This document shows positions 1 through 7,258 of a stretch of 24,000 nt of DNA, piece by piece. The notes beneath the pieces were generated by a model. It did no database searches and was not told the origin of the DNA. It saw nothing but the letters and a program-made list of their open reading frames with translations. Within the stretch, counting starts at the first letter, position 1. The number at the start of each line of letters is the position of its first letter. Both the position numbers and the translations under genes were made by a program. This DNA comes from CAZCWX01 sp964502465 (GTDB taxonomy: Bacteria; Desulfobacterota; Binatia; Bin18): assembly GCA_964502465.1 (NCBI GenBank), contig CAZCWX010000067.1, positions 1 through 24,000 on the forward strand. Direction: 5' to 3'.

Positions 1-440
1 CGATGATGCAGCCCGAAACGAGTGAGTAATTCCTCTGCGCGTGACCGTGCCTCACGGTGTGTATAGCCGCCGAGGCGTAACACGACTTCTACATTTTCCC
101 GCGCTGTCAGGGCAGATAACAGTTGGAAGAACTGGAAGACAAAGCCGATCTGCCGAAGACGGAAGCGCGAGAGTGCTTGCCGCGATAGTTTCTGTAACTG
201 CGTGCCGGCGACGTGAATGATCCCACTGGTTGGCTGCAAGAGCCCACCAATCAGGGACAGGAGGGTTGTCTTGCCTGCACCAGAAGGGCCGAGGAGCAGG
301 ACCAACTCGCCGGCGTTGATCGCGAGATTGACTTGATCGATTGCACGGACTGCCGCCTCTCCTGTTCCATAGATTTTGCTGACATTTTCTAATTGGATGA
401 GACTTACGGCTTGAGACTTGCGGCTTGAAGCTTCAGGCAT
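1..440 (-). CDS. ABC transporter ATP-binding protein (LolD/MacB-type), C-terminus beyond window
   Basis: This is the nucleotide-binding subunit of an ABC exporter and should hydrolyse ATP at the inner face of the membrane for the FtsX-type permease encoded just upstream. I translated it by hand: after about 15 odd residues the fold begins IQLENVSKIYGTGEAAVRAI, followed by Walker A GPSGAGKTT and a Q-loop FVFQFFQLL. The signature motif, Walker B and H-loop lie beyond the left edge. The Gly-Thr-Gly after the A-loop Tyr is typical of the LolD/MacB/DevA group. The start is odd. A strong Shine-Dalgarno (GAAGGAG) serves an ATG at 476 in the same frame, but that reading stops at TAG (447-449) after nine codons. 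The next in-frame ATG, at 440, lacks its own ribosome site and is followed by a 14-bp tandem repeat. The gene may reinitiate at 440 or may be damaged. Family assignment is firm; substrate is inferred from neighbours. Confidence 0.88.
   Translation of the reverse strand, partial: MPEASSRKSQAVSLIQLENVSKIYGTGEAAVRAIDQVNLAINAGELVLLLGPSGAGKTTLLSLIGGLLQPTSGIIHVAGTQLQKLSRQALSRFRLRQIGFVFQFFQLLSALTARENVEVVLRLGGYTHREARSRAEELLTRFGLHH
401..428. repeat. 14-bp tandem repeat, two copies, inside the start of the ATPase gene
   Basis: GACTTACGGCTTGA (401-414) is followed directly by GACTTGCGGCTTGA (415-428), differing at one base; a partial decayed continuation follows to about 437. The tract encodes the non-conserved residues before the ATPase fold begins. 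It looks like a short-tandem-repeat insertion into the 5' end of the gene. Confidence 0.75.
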
Positions 441-518
441 GGCATTCTATTCTGATACTGGGATCATTTGACTCATTGTGGGTCTCCTTCACTCGTCTCT
501 AGCCTCTCGTTCCTAATC

Positions 519-1625
519 TTATCCTTTGAACGCAATCAGCGGATCGATGCGAGCAATGCGTCGTGCCGGGAAAACCGCAGCAAGGACGCTCATACCTACC
601 GTGCAGCCAAGCATCCAGATGGCATGGTGTGCATATGAGGCCGCTGGGAATTGCGGGACAAAGTATTGTGCCAGAGTCACCGCTCCCCAACTAAGAGGGA
701 CACCAAGCAGCCACCCACAGAGTCCACAGACGAGTGCCTGGAGTGAGGCGGTCCAGTAGAGTATCTGGTCTGGTGCACCGATGGCCTTAAGGACGCCGTA
801 TTCTGGCCCGCGTTCGACTGTCATGGTATAGATGGTGAGCCCGATCACGACTGTGCCGACCAGCAAACCGAGCGCTTGCAGGACACCGAGAATGGGCAAG
901 AAATTGTCGCCGGTCAGCGAGAGGTTGTTCGCGATAAATTGCTCCTTGGTATAGGCCGATACAGGAACGGGGGCGGAGTGTTCGATACGAGCGATGGCGT
1001 CGTGGAGGTTCACTCCTGGGGAGAACTGTACCAGAAAATAGTTCACCATCCCGTGCAAGCCAAACAATTGCCTCGCTTGTCCTAGCGTGACGAAGGCGTA
1101 CTGATAGAGAAAACAATTGCCACCCCGTGCGATGCCGACGACAGAGAGCGGCTTGCCAGCAACGGTGACGATCTCACCGAGTTGCAGCCCTTCTTTCCGT
1201 GCGAAGACGAGGTCGATGACGATCTCTCCAGCCTGGGTGACAGCCCGACCCGCTACCAGTTCTACCGGTCCGTTCTCTGCCTTGTCTACACCGACCACGA
1301 AGGTGTGCCGCTGCTGTCCTCGGACTTCGCTACTCATCAAACGACCCACGAAAGAAGACACTTCTTCGACTTCTTCAGACTGGTAAAACAGTTGTTCACC
1401 AGCAACCGGAAGGAGTGACAAGGTGTGAAAGAGGTCTGAAGCGCCCTTCTGCCCCACCCACACGTCTGCCTGCACATGGCGTAAGTAGGTGGCCATATTA
1501 TCGCGCCACCCCGTGTAAAGCCCCATGAGGAGCAGCACCAAGACCACTGAACTGGCGACTCCGACGATGGCAAGAAGAAAGCGGCCTTTGTAGACAAAGA
1601 GGTGCTTGCGAACCAGGAGGAACAT
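519..1625 (-). CDS. ABC transporter permease, FtsX/MacB (DevC-like) family
   Basis: This 368-residue protein is the membrane subunit of an ABC exporter. It has the FtsX/MacB layout: one membrane segment near residues 15-40, a periplasmic domain of about 200 residues, and three more segments at roughly 245-270, 290-315 and 330-355, ending with the typical PARRIARIDPLIAFKG. The cytoplasmic stretch VERGPEYGVLKAIGA is the conserved coupling region that contacts the ATPase. Such permeases use energy for extrusion or lipoprotein/lipid handling rather than forming a classic channel. The start ATG shares its first base with the TAA of the methyltransferase gene (TAATG), so translation is coupled. The ATPase gene follows about 80 bp downstream. 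I infer that the pair exports the product of the polyketide synthase and methyltransferase; the sequence does not itself show the substrate. A membrane-fusion partner is not visible in the window. Confidence 0.92.
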   Translation of the reverse strand: MFLLVRKHLFVYKGRFLLAIVGVASSVVLVLLLMGLYTGWRDNMATYLRHVQADVWVGQKGASDLFHTLSLLPVAGEQLFYQSEEVEEVSSFVGRLMSSEVRGQQRHTFVVGVDKAENGPVELVAGRAVTQAGEIVIDLVFARKEGLQLGEIVTVAGKPLSVVGIARGGNCFLYQYAFVTLGQARQLFGLHGMVNYFLVQFSPGVNLHDAIARIEHSAPVPVSAYTKEQFIANNLSLTGDNFLPILGVLQALGLLVGTVVIGLTIYTMTVERGPEYGVLKAIGAPDQILYWTASLQALVCGLCGWLLGVPLSWGAVTLAQYFVPQFPAASYAHHAIWMLGCTVGMSVLAAVFPARRIARIDPLIAFKG

Positions 1626-2206
1626 TAGTGGCCTCTGGTCAAAACGGGGAGGAACCGGGGCTTCCAGCCCATCTTCGCCACATATTCAGGTCGCGCCCAC
1701 AACGCGGCTTCTTCGAGGTGGATGCGCTGCCAGAGCACGCCAGCGTTCAACAGAGAAAAAAAGAGAGCGGCGAGATAAGCACTGTGGACCAGCGGAAGGG
1801 CAAAAATCTCGATAATGACGATCGTATAGTTTGGATGGCGAACGTAGCGGTATGGACCGTTATCGACCACAGGGAGCGCTGACGTCACAATATGCACATT
1901 CCACTGCTCGCCCAGACTCCGCCAGATCCACGCTCGTCCAACTACGCAGAGTCCCAGCACCGTCAGCATACACCCCGCGAGCCAGGGGATCAGAGGCCGA
2001 TCGCACATCCAGACCTCCAGGGCGCAGGCGATAAAGAGTCCAGCATGAACACACACCATCAAGGGATAGAGAGGTTCTCGTACTTGCTTGCCACCAACAG
2101 CGAGCAAGTGGGCCTGATGGCGAGCAGAAACCCGTAACTCGACCAGACGGAGCAGAGCAAAGCCCGCAAGCAGGGCAAAATACCAATCTTGTGAGCGATC
2201 AACCAT
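1625..2206 (-). CDS. Isoprenylcysteine carboxyl methyltransferase (ICMT)-like membrane methyltransferase
   Basis: This 193-residue integral membrane protein belongs to the ICMT/PEMT-like family, which transfers methyl groups from S-adenosylmethionine to lipophilic acceptors. The diagnostic cofactor region GPYRYVRHPNY is present at about residues 115-125, followed by a conserved Glu (IEIFALPL) and the C-terminal helix with EEAALWARPEYVAK. Several hydrophobic segments (about 10-25, 45-65, 75-95, 130-160) fit a membrane enzyme. I chose the ATG at 2206, which overlaps the synthase TGA as TGATG, over a GTG at 2215. In Bacillus (bpsA-bpsB) and Streptomyces (srsA-srsB) a type III polyketide synthase is paired with a methyltransferase; in Bacillus the partner is of this same family and O-methylates alkylpyrones. 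By analogy this enzyme probably O-methylates the alkylpyrone or resorcinol made by its neighbour. Confidence 0.9.
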   Translation of the reverse strand: MVDRSQDWYFALLAGFALLRLVELRVSARHQAHLLAVGGKQVREPLYPLMVCVHAGLFIACALEVWMCDRPLIPWLAGCMLTVLGLCVVGRAWIWRSLGEQWNVHIVTSALPVVDNGPYRYVRHPNYTIVIIEIFALPLVHSAYLAALFFSLLNAGVLWQRIHLEEAALWARPEYVAKMGWKPRFLPVLTRGH

Positions 2207-3258
2207 CACTCCCACCGCAGTAAAACCAGCTCTGCACTGAAGCCAGGACCAAAAGCTAACAGCAGTCCCCAGTCGCCAGCCTCTGGGGTCTCGGTGGTCA
2301 GAAAACGGTCAAGGATAAACAGGACAGAGGCGGATGAGAGGTTCCCATAGTCGCGCAAGATTGTCCGGCTCACCTGCGTGTGATGGGGCAAAAGCCCGAG
2401 GCCCTGCGCCAGACCGTCAATGACGCGTCGGCCCCCTGGATGTAGGAGGAAATGACGCACGTCGTATATCGCGAGGCCCTGACGGTCGAGAAACTGTTCG
2501 ACTAACTCTGGTACTGCGGCACAGACGACCTCAGGAATCTCAGCCGAGAGGACAATGTGCAGACCCGAGTCCTTGAGGTCGAACCCCATAAGGTCAGTCG
2601 TGTGAGGGAAGAGGATACTTTCGGTCGCGACAATACGGGACTTGCCCGCACAGGCTCCTCCCTGCAACAGCACAGCTGCGGCGCCATCGCCAAACAGGGC
2701 ACTTGACACGATGTTGGCAGCAGAGAGATCGTGCACTTGAAAAGTTAGAGAAGGAAGCTCCACCGCTACGACGAGGACCTGATGAGCAGGGAATGCCCGC
2801 AAATAGTCAAAAGCTCGCGCGAGCGCTGCCGCTCCTGCCGCGCAACCGAGTTCTGTAACCGGCAAGCGTTTGACATGTAATGCAAGCGGGAGCGCGTTGG
2901 CCAGATAGGCATCCAGGGAAGGAATCATGAATCCGGTACAAGATGTAGTAATAATGAGTGCAATTGCCTCTGGGTCCACCCTGGCACGTTCCAGACAGTG
3001 CCGCACGACCTGTTCGCCCAGGGTACAGACCTGCTGACGGTAGAGGGTGCTTGTCTCGGTTATCGAGAGCGGATTGACCAGATCGAGGAGGGGGCGGCAG
3101 CCGTAACGTGTCTGGACGGCGGCATTCTCAAACACGCGTCGAGCAAGTGGTAACAGTCGTTCATTGTCTTCCAGCCATAAGGGTAACGAGGTACGGATTT
3201 CGTCCTGCTCATAGCGATGGGAGGGATGAGCGATAGCGGTAGCACAGACGGTAGCCAT
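2206..3258 (-). CDS. Type III polyketide synthase (chalcone/alkylpyrone synthase family)
   Basis: This 350-residue homodimer-type enzyme should condense an acyl-CoA starter with malonyl-CoA units and cyclise the product to a pyrone, resorcinol or related phenolic lipid. The full Cys-His-Asn triad is present: Cys107 in TTSCTGF, His273 in HFLLHPGG and Asn306 in DYGNLSSAS. The family motifs FGDGAAAVLL (about 189-198) and AFGPGF (335-340) are also there. An open frame continues upstream to 3423, but the fold begins at MATVCATAIAHPSHRY, preceded by AAGGAG, so I start at 3258; that also leaves a spacer after the phosphoesterase gene. It is first in a minus-strand operon with a membrane methyltransferase and an ABC exporter. 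This points to a lipidic product, as with ArsB/ArsC or BpsA, rather than a tetrahydroxynaphthalene pigment. Chain length and ring type cannot be read from sequence alone. Confidence 0.95.
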   Translation of the reverse strand: MATVCATAIAHPSHRYEQDEIRTSLPLWLEDNERLLPLARRVFENAAVQTRYGCRPLLDLVNPLSITETSTLYRQQVCTLGEQVVRHCLERARVDPEAIALIITTSCTGFMIPSLDAYLANALPLALHVKRLPVTELGCAAGAAALARAFDYLRAFPAHQVLVVAVELPSLTFQVHDLSAANIVSSALFGDGAAAVLLQGGACAGKSRIVATESILFPHTTDLMGFDLKDSGLHIVLSAEIPEVVCAAVPELVEQFLDRQGLAIYDVRHFLLHPGGRRVIDGLAQGLGLLPHHTQVSRTILRDYGNLSSASVLFILDRFLTTETPEAGDWGLLLAFGPGFSAELVLLRWE

Positions 3259-3367
3259 GTCTCCTTCGCAGTCTAGTGCTGGATGGCACTTATTGGGTTT
3301 CAAGGTCTCATAAAGAGAGGATTCACGCAAGCAACCACGTCGGCCAGTGGGAGAGAGGGAGAGTAAG

Positions 3368-4072
3368 TCACTGGTTGTGTTTTCTTGAACGAGTGGAGAG
3401 ACGCGAGCGTTCTGAAGAGACAAATTTTAGCTCTGCGTCTACTCTGCCTTTTTCATACCGCACGACGATATAGCCACCAGTGGCAAAGGGGCCGGCATTG
3501 AGAATGGTCGTGCGGCCAATGCGATCAACTCCGGCAGATTCATGGATGTGGCCAGTAATGCACACGTGTGGCTGTTGCTCCAGAATAAACTGCCGCACAG
3601 CCGGGCTTCCCACCGGTCTGCCGTCTGTGAGTCGATCGACCTTTGTCCCATAGGGAGGAGTGTGGCAGACCATAACGCGCACAGGGGCATCGAGGACAGT
3701 GGCATAGGCTTGCTCGATCGTGGCCCGGAGTTCTTCGTCTTGATACTCCAATGGTGTCTGAAATGGGGTGGTATTTGAACCGCCACAACCAAAAAACCCA
3801 AGATCTCCAAAGCGACGGCTCTCACCATGCAGGCCAATATGTTCAGTACGCAAGAAGTCGAGGACCTCAGGGCGATCGAGGTTGCCTGGCAACGCCAGCA
3901 CCGTAGGGCAATAGGTGCGGGCGGCCTCCACAACTTGCCGCGCTTCTACCGCACCACCAAAGTTGGTGAGATCTCCTGACAGGACAATGAGATCGGCCGT
4001 AGCCAATTCGGTTGCGATCTGGGCCATCGGCTGAATCGCCATGTGCACATCGCCAAACGACACGATTTTCAT
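3368..4072 (-). CDS. Calcineurin-like metallophosphoesterase
   Basis: This 234-residue cytoplasmic protein has all the dimetal phosphoesterase motifs: GDVH at residues 7-10, SGDLTN at about 32-37, GNLDRPE near 70, CHTPPYG, and TGHIHES near the C-terminus. It therefore should bind two metal ions and hydrolyse a phosphomono- or diester. The compact form resembles the YfcE/Metallophos_2 group. The start is taken at MKIVSFGDVH because that begins the fold; the open frame reaches back to 4129 through a low-complexity Thr/Ser stretch with no support. It is upstream of the polyketide synthase on the same strand, with a 109-bp spacer, so co-transcription is possible but not shown. The substrate is unknown. 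Confidence 0.9.
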   Translation of the reverse strand: MKIVSFGDVHMAIQPMAQIATELATADLIVLSGDLTNFGGAVEARQVVEAARTYCPTVLALPGNLDRPEVLDFLRTEHIGLHGESRRFGDLGFFGCGGSNTTPFQTPLEYQDEELRATIEQAYATVLDAPVRVMVCHTPPYGTKVDRLTDGRPVGSPAVRQFILEQQPHVCITGHIHESAGVDRIGRTTILNAGPFATGGYIVVRYEKGRVDAELKFVSSERSRLSTRSRKHNQ

Positions 4073-4231
4073 GAAGCGCCTCTTCCAGTTGGTGCTGGTT
4101 GTTGTAGTTGATGAGGGCGCGACGGTCAACGGAGAATGAAAAAAAGAAAAAAAGCGAGCTATGCGCCCTGGCCTTGCAAAAGAGTAGAGAATAGGGAAAT
4201 ACTACAACACCCTGCAAGGCAGAGAGAACGC

Positions 4232-4531
4232 ATGGAGAAAAATATCCGATCGAAAGTGCTTGCCATCGGCCGGCCATTGCGTGTAGAGCTTCAGCTCGAT
4301 GGCGAATGGCTCGAACGCCTACGCAGGTTGTTGCAAGAGATGGGAGAAGAGGGCGGGTCGTATCCCATCCATCGCTATTTAGAAGAGCTGCTTGAAGCAG
4401 ATATTGTCTATCGAGAAAGCCATCACACGCGCCGCCGCGGACCCTTTGTCCAACGAGAAGCCATCATTCGTTGGCTGAGACAGCGCAATGCTGAGAGTTC
4501 TGCCAGCGGAGTGTCGGCCGGCAAGCGTTAA
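4232..4531 (+). CDS. Small charged protein of unknown function
   Basis: This 99-residue frame has no family I recognise. It is rich in Arg, Glu and Leu and is probably mainly helical: a short beta-like segment (LRVELQLDGEWL) is followed by two predicted helices, then a basic, flexible C-terminus. There are no Cys residues, no signal peptide and no membrane segment. The open frame extends upstream to 4136, but those residues come from an A-rich tract and look non-coding, so I start at MEKNIRSKV. It is divergent from the metallophosphoesterase gene. The ribosome site is weak (AGAGAG). A small regulator or nucleic-acid-binding protein is possible but unproven. Confidence 0.6.
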   Translation: MEKNIRSKVLAIGRPLRVELQLDGEWLERLRRLLQEMGEEGGSYPIHRYLEELLEADIVYRESHHTRRRGPFVQREAIIRWLRQRNAESSASGVSAGKR

Positions 4532-4690
4532 ATGGTTGCAGGGAGTACTCTTTTTCGTCCGGGTATCAGGCCGATCTGAAAGAAGGCTAAGGGTTCGGCC
4601 CAAGCGGTCGCCAAACAGGAAAGTAAGGCTATAGGTGGTTGTGTTGCAAGATGTTCTCCTTTTCCAGGGCATGCGTGTCCGAAAGGCGTG

Positions 4691-5452
4691 ATGAGCCTGA
4701 CAAATCCCTTGAACCTGCGAATTATTCTGGTACAACCCCAATACTCGGGGAATGTGGGCGCCGTCGCGCGAGCTATGTGCAACCTTGGGCTGCGTGACCT
4801 CGCGCTGGTGAATCCTGCCCCGCTCTGTCGCCAGCAGGCAGAGACTATGGCCGTGCATGCGCGGGGTATTCTTGACGCTATGCAGGTGTATCCTTCATTG
4901 CGTACTGCTACAGCGGATTGTGGATTGGTCGTTGGCACGACGTGCCGTCCTGGATTGTATCGCGAGGGCGCGCACCCTCCACGCGAGATCGCGCCGCGCA
5001 TTGTTGCGGCTGCGGCAGCGAATCGAGTTGCCCTCGTGTTTGGTCCTGAAGATCATGGCTTGACCAATGACGAGGTGCGCCTGTGTCATCAGCTGGCGAC
5101 GATCCCTACCGATGATGCCTATTCCTCCCTGAATGTTGCTCAAGCGGTATTGCTCTGTTGTTACGAGGTATTCTTAGCGGCACGCGAAGAGGGAGGTTTT
5201 TCTCCACGACCACTTGCTGTTGCCGAGCGCCAAGAACTGATGTACGAAAGACTCAAGCGGGCACTTTTGAAAGTTGGATTTTTACATCGGGACAATCCTG
5301 AACACATCATGTTCGCCCTGCGGCGAATCCTAGGTCGTGCTGGTCTCGAAGACCGCGATGTCCGTATCCTCTTAGGTATGGCACGACAGATCGACTGGTA
5401 TGCCAGCGGCGGGTGGCGTCTCCAAGAACCCGGCCACCCGGCGGACGTATGA
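4691..5452 (+). CDS. trmJ: TrmJ-like tRNA (cytidine/uridine-2'-O)-methyltransferase
   Basis: This 253-residue SPOUT methyltransferase should 2'-O-methylate position 32 of tRNAs with S-adenosylmethionine, as E. coli TrmJ does. Motif 1 is QPQYSGNVGAVARAMCNLGL near the N-terminus, motif 2 is FGPEDHGLTNDEV (about 118-130) and motif 3 is SLNVAQAVLL (about 145-155). These form the trefoil knot. The C-terminal 90 residues match the length of the TrmJ extension, including the family-like tail PEHIMFALRRILGRAGLEDR. I use the ATG at 4691 with AAAGG upstream, not the GTG immediately before it. Two small genes follow on the same strand with gaps under 40 bp, suggesting an operon. Confidence 0.92.
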   Translation: MSLTNPLNLRIILVQPQYSGNVGAVARAMCNLGLRDLALVNPAPLCRQQAETMAVHARGILDAMQVYPSLRTATADCGLVVGTTCRPGLYREGAHPPREIAPRIVAAAAANRVALVFGPEDHGLTNDEVRLCHQLATIPTDDAYSSLNVAQAVLLCCYEVFLAAREEGGFSPRPLAVAERQELMYERLKRALLKVGFLHRDNPEHIMFALRRILGRAGLEDRDVRILLGMARQIDWYASGGWRLQEPGHPADV

Positions 5453-5488
5453 GGTGAGTTGAGTCCCTACGCTACACAGAACAACAAC

Positions 5489-5701
5489 ATGGCTGAGATT
5501 ATTCACTTTCGTACGATCCTTCAGGCACGTCGCCGCCAACGCGAACAGGAATACCTGTGCCGCTGCGTAGAACTCATCAACACAAGTTTGCAGCATCAGA
5601 TTGAGGAAATGCAGGATGCACCGCCTGATGAATGGTCGGCGCGTGCGAGGAAAATTAGAAAACTCGGTGAGTTATTGGAGTACACGACCAGTCTGTTTTA
5701 A
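5489..5701 (+). CDS. Small helical protein of unknown function
   Basis: This 70-residue protein starts MAEIIHFRTILQARRRQREQ. It is basic in the first half and mostly predicted helix, with a cluster of two Cys (LCRCVELI) in mid-protein and a C-terminal helix ending LLEYTTSLF. A TTG at 5459 would add ten residues, but the ATG fits the protein start better; neither has a well-spaced Shine-Dalgarno. It lies 36 bp after trmJ and 18 bp before the next gene, so translation probably depends on operon context. I do not recognise a family. Confidence 0.6.
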   Translation: MAEIIHFRTILQARRRQREQEYLCRCVELINTSLQHQIEEMQDAPPDEWSARARKIRKLGELLEYTTSLF

Positions 5702-5719
5702 TGAGAAGAAAGGAACCTC

Positions 5720-6310
5720 ATGCCAAAAGCCGCCTCCTCGACTGCAAAGCCGGACGTGACAGAGAAAAAAACGGCCTCTGCGGCAAAATCCCGCTCGCGT
5801 GCAGCAACACGCACCGCCCCACCATCAGCCCCTACGGAGGCTGTGAACTCTGATGTGCTTGCTCCACTGGTCCAGCGGCTGAGTGACTTCGAAGAAAAGA
5901 TCACTGCGAGTTTTGCCACCCTTGCCACAGAGGTGCAGGCACTTCAGGCCAACCCTGTAGGTCGTTCCCCTGAGGGCGATACGCCGTCGGAGACTGTCTT
6001 GCCAATCATTGCCGACCTCATCCGACGGAACCTTATCGAACACCTCACGCCGATTACTGCCGCCTTAAAACGCCTCGAAGAGCGTATCGGGTTTGTGAGT
6101 AATCGTCTCAAAAACTCGCCGGGGGGACAAGAGCGGCAAAAGCCCTGGCGCCACGACCAGCAGCGGCACCCGCGGCATCGCCCCCAGAATGGTCCGCGCC
6201 CTGGGCAAGGACAACCCTGGTCCCCACCTTCTGCAGCTTCCGTACAAGGACATTTCGCCCCGCGCCTGCTTGGCAGAGAGGGGCGTCCAGGGTCGGAAGA
6301 CGAAGAGTAA
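5720..6310 (+). CDS. Low-complexity basic protein with central coiled coil
   Basis: This 196-residue protein of unknown function has three parts. Residues 1-40 are an Ala/Lys/Ser/Thr/Pro-rich tail, like histone H1-type or AlgP-like basic tails. Residues about 45-125 are a helical section with heptad-like spacing (VQRLSDFEEKITASFATLAT, then a second helix near ALKRLEERIG). Residues 130-196 are rich in Gly, Pro, Gln, Arg and His and likely disordered. There is no signal peptide. A good ribosome site (AAAGGAA) precedes the ATG. The composition suggests nucleic-acid or polyphosphate binding or scaffolding, but this is inference. It ends just before a convergent spacer filled with repeats. Confidence 0.65.
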   Translation: MPKAASSTAKPDVTEKKTASAAKSRSRAATRTAPPSAPTEAVNSDVLAPLVQRLSDFEEKITASFATLATEVQALQANPVGRSPEGDTPSETVLPIIADLIRRNLIEHLTPITAALKRLEERIGFVSNRLKNSPGGQERQKPWRHDQQRHPRHRPQNGPRPGQGQPWSPPSAASVQGHFAPRLLGREGRPGSEDEE

Positions 6311-6319
6311 GGGATCGCG

Positions 6320-6419
6320 CAAGAATGACTTGAGCAATTCTTGATGAATATGTCATTCTGAGCCGGGGCGCCGCGGAGACGAAGAATCTCTCAGTGTCTC
6401 AAGCAAACCGAGATTCTTC
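6320..6419. repeat. Palindromic dispersed repeat in convergent spacer
   Basis: The spacer holds nested inverted repeats. CAAGAAT (6320-6326) pairs with ATTCTTG (6337-6343), AGAATGAC (6322-6329) alternatively pairs with GTCATTCT (6352-6359), and GAAGAATCTC (6381-6390) pairs exactly with GAGATTCTTC (6410-6419). TGTCATTCTGAGC followed by GAAGAATCTC is a widespread bacterial intergenic repeat type. Lying between convergent genes, it may also stop transcription from both sides. Confidence 0.75.
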
Positions 6420-6423
6420 AGTG

Positions 6424-6891
6424 CTAGTTTAAAGCGTGGGGGTCAGCACGGATAGCGATATCGCGGAGCATCACGTTGAGCCGTTCTTTACCCTTTTGCA
6501 GGGTGAGGAAGAGTGAGGCAGCCTGCGGAACATCGGGATCCCAATACATGACTTGCTCATTGTAGTGACGTTCCAAGGCTTGGTTATCTTCTAAATCATG
6601 GACAACTCGGGCCCAATGGTTCTTCCCCTCTTTGACGAGACCGGTTTCATCAGAGGGGGTTCCGTCTAAAGCGACGATCTCGTCATAGAGCAGCTGGACG
6701 AGGCGGTCCTGTACGTCGGCGGCTGCTCGCAACTCTTGAACACCAGCCTGATGGGGGGACCTGTCGGCATGGGTACGGATTTGTCGAGCAAGACGTGCTT
6801 CGTGGCGATAGCTTGCCAGTAACTCGGTCAGTAAATGGCGAGATTCTTTTGCTGTTGATTCAGATCCGATGAGGCGTTCCCAAAACCCCAT
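6424..6891 (-). CDS. Unknown all-helical protein, possibly ferritin-like
   Basis: This 155-residue soluble protein appears to be almost wholly alpha-helical with about four long helices (roughly 18-45, 50-78, 90-115 and 120-150). Glu/His-containing helix segments such as YRHEARLARQIRTHAD and HDLEDNQALERHYNEQ recall ferritin-like bundles, but I cannot assign all metal ligands, so this is only a possibility. The ATG at 6891 has a good ribosome site (GGGAG, seven bases upstream), which supports it as a real gene. It is convergent with the preceding low-complexity gene and divergent from rpoZ. No signal peptide or membrane segment is visible. Confidence 0.7.
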   Translation of the reverse strand: MGFWERLIGSESTAKESRHLLTELLASYRHEARLARQIRTHADRSPHQAGVQELRAAADVQDRLVQLLYDEIVALDGTPSDETGLVKEGKNHWARVVHDLEDNQALERHYNEQVMYWDPDVPQAASLFLTLQKGKERLNVMLRDIAIRADPHALN

Positions 6892-7045
6892 AATATGCTC
6901 CCGGACCGGAGGAAGTACCCCGCTGCTCGCGGGTTGTCAAGGTCGTAAAAAGAGGTTTATTCTTTTTCTTTTTTCCGCTATGCTTTTTTACTACCTCTTC
7001 GGTTGAGAGAGCCGATTGAAAAAGAGTTCTTCAGGGAGGAAGGTT

Positions 7046-7258
7046 ATGGCCCGTATTACCGTCGAAGACTGTTTAGCCAGGATTCCTAATCGCTTCGAGT
7101 TAGTGATCGTGGCGGCACGACGGGCGAAAGACTTGCTGAAAGGAGCTCGCCCCCTCGTCTCGTCGGAGAACAAAGACGTCGTCACCGCACTTCGTGAAAT
7201 TGCTGCGGGCAAAGTCTGGAAAGAGCCTCTTGAGGTGGTGAAACAAATAGATGGCTAA
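7046..7258 (+). CDS. rpoZ: RNA polymerase omega subunit
   Basis: This 70-residue protein is the omega subunit, which helps fold and assemble the beta' subunit into core RNA polymerase. It has the family signature: MARITVEDCLARIPNRFELV, then AARRAKDLLKG, then the segment VSSENKDVVTALREIAAGKV that corresponds to the NKPTVxALREI-type block. The start at 7046 follows an excellent ribosome site (AGGGAGGAAGG); the frame is open a little further upstream without support. It overlaps the J-protein gene by eight bases (7251-7258). In many bacteria rpoZ sits next to gmk; here it is coupled to a chaperone gene close to the heat-shock sigma gene. Confidence 0.95.
   Translation: MARITVEDCLARIPNRFELVIVAARRAKDLLKGARPLVSSENKDVVTALREIAAGKVWKEPLEVVKQIDG

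Noticed and set aside
2207..2215. GTG start for the methyltransferase
   Set aside because: The ATG at 2206 gives the tight TGATG overlap with the synthase stop, a commoner coupling arrangement.
3259..3423. Upstream extension of the polyketide synthase frame to 3423
   Set aside because: The added 55 residues do not resemble the family; MATVCATAIA at 3258 has AAGGAG before it and fits the usual start.
6979..6984. TATGCT as a -10 box for rpoZ
   Set aside because: No acceptable -35 at proper spacing; the region is simply T-rich.
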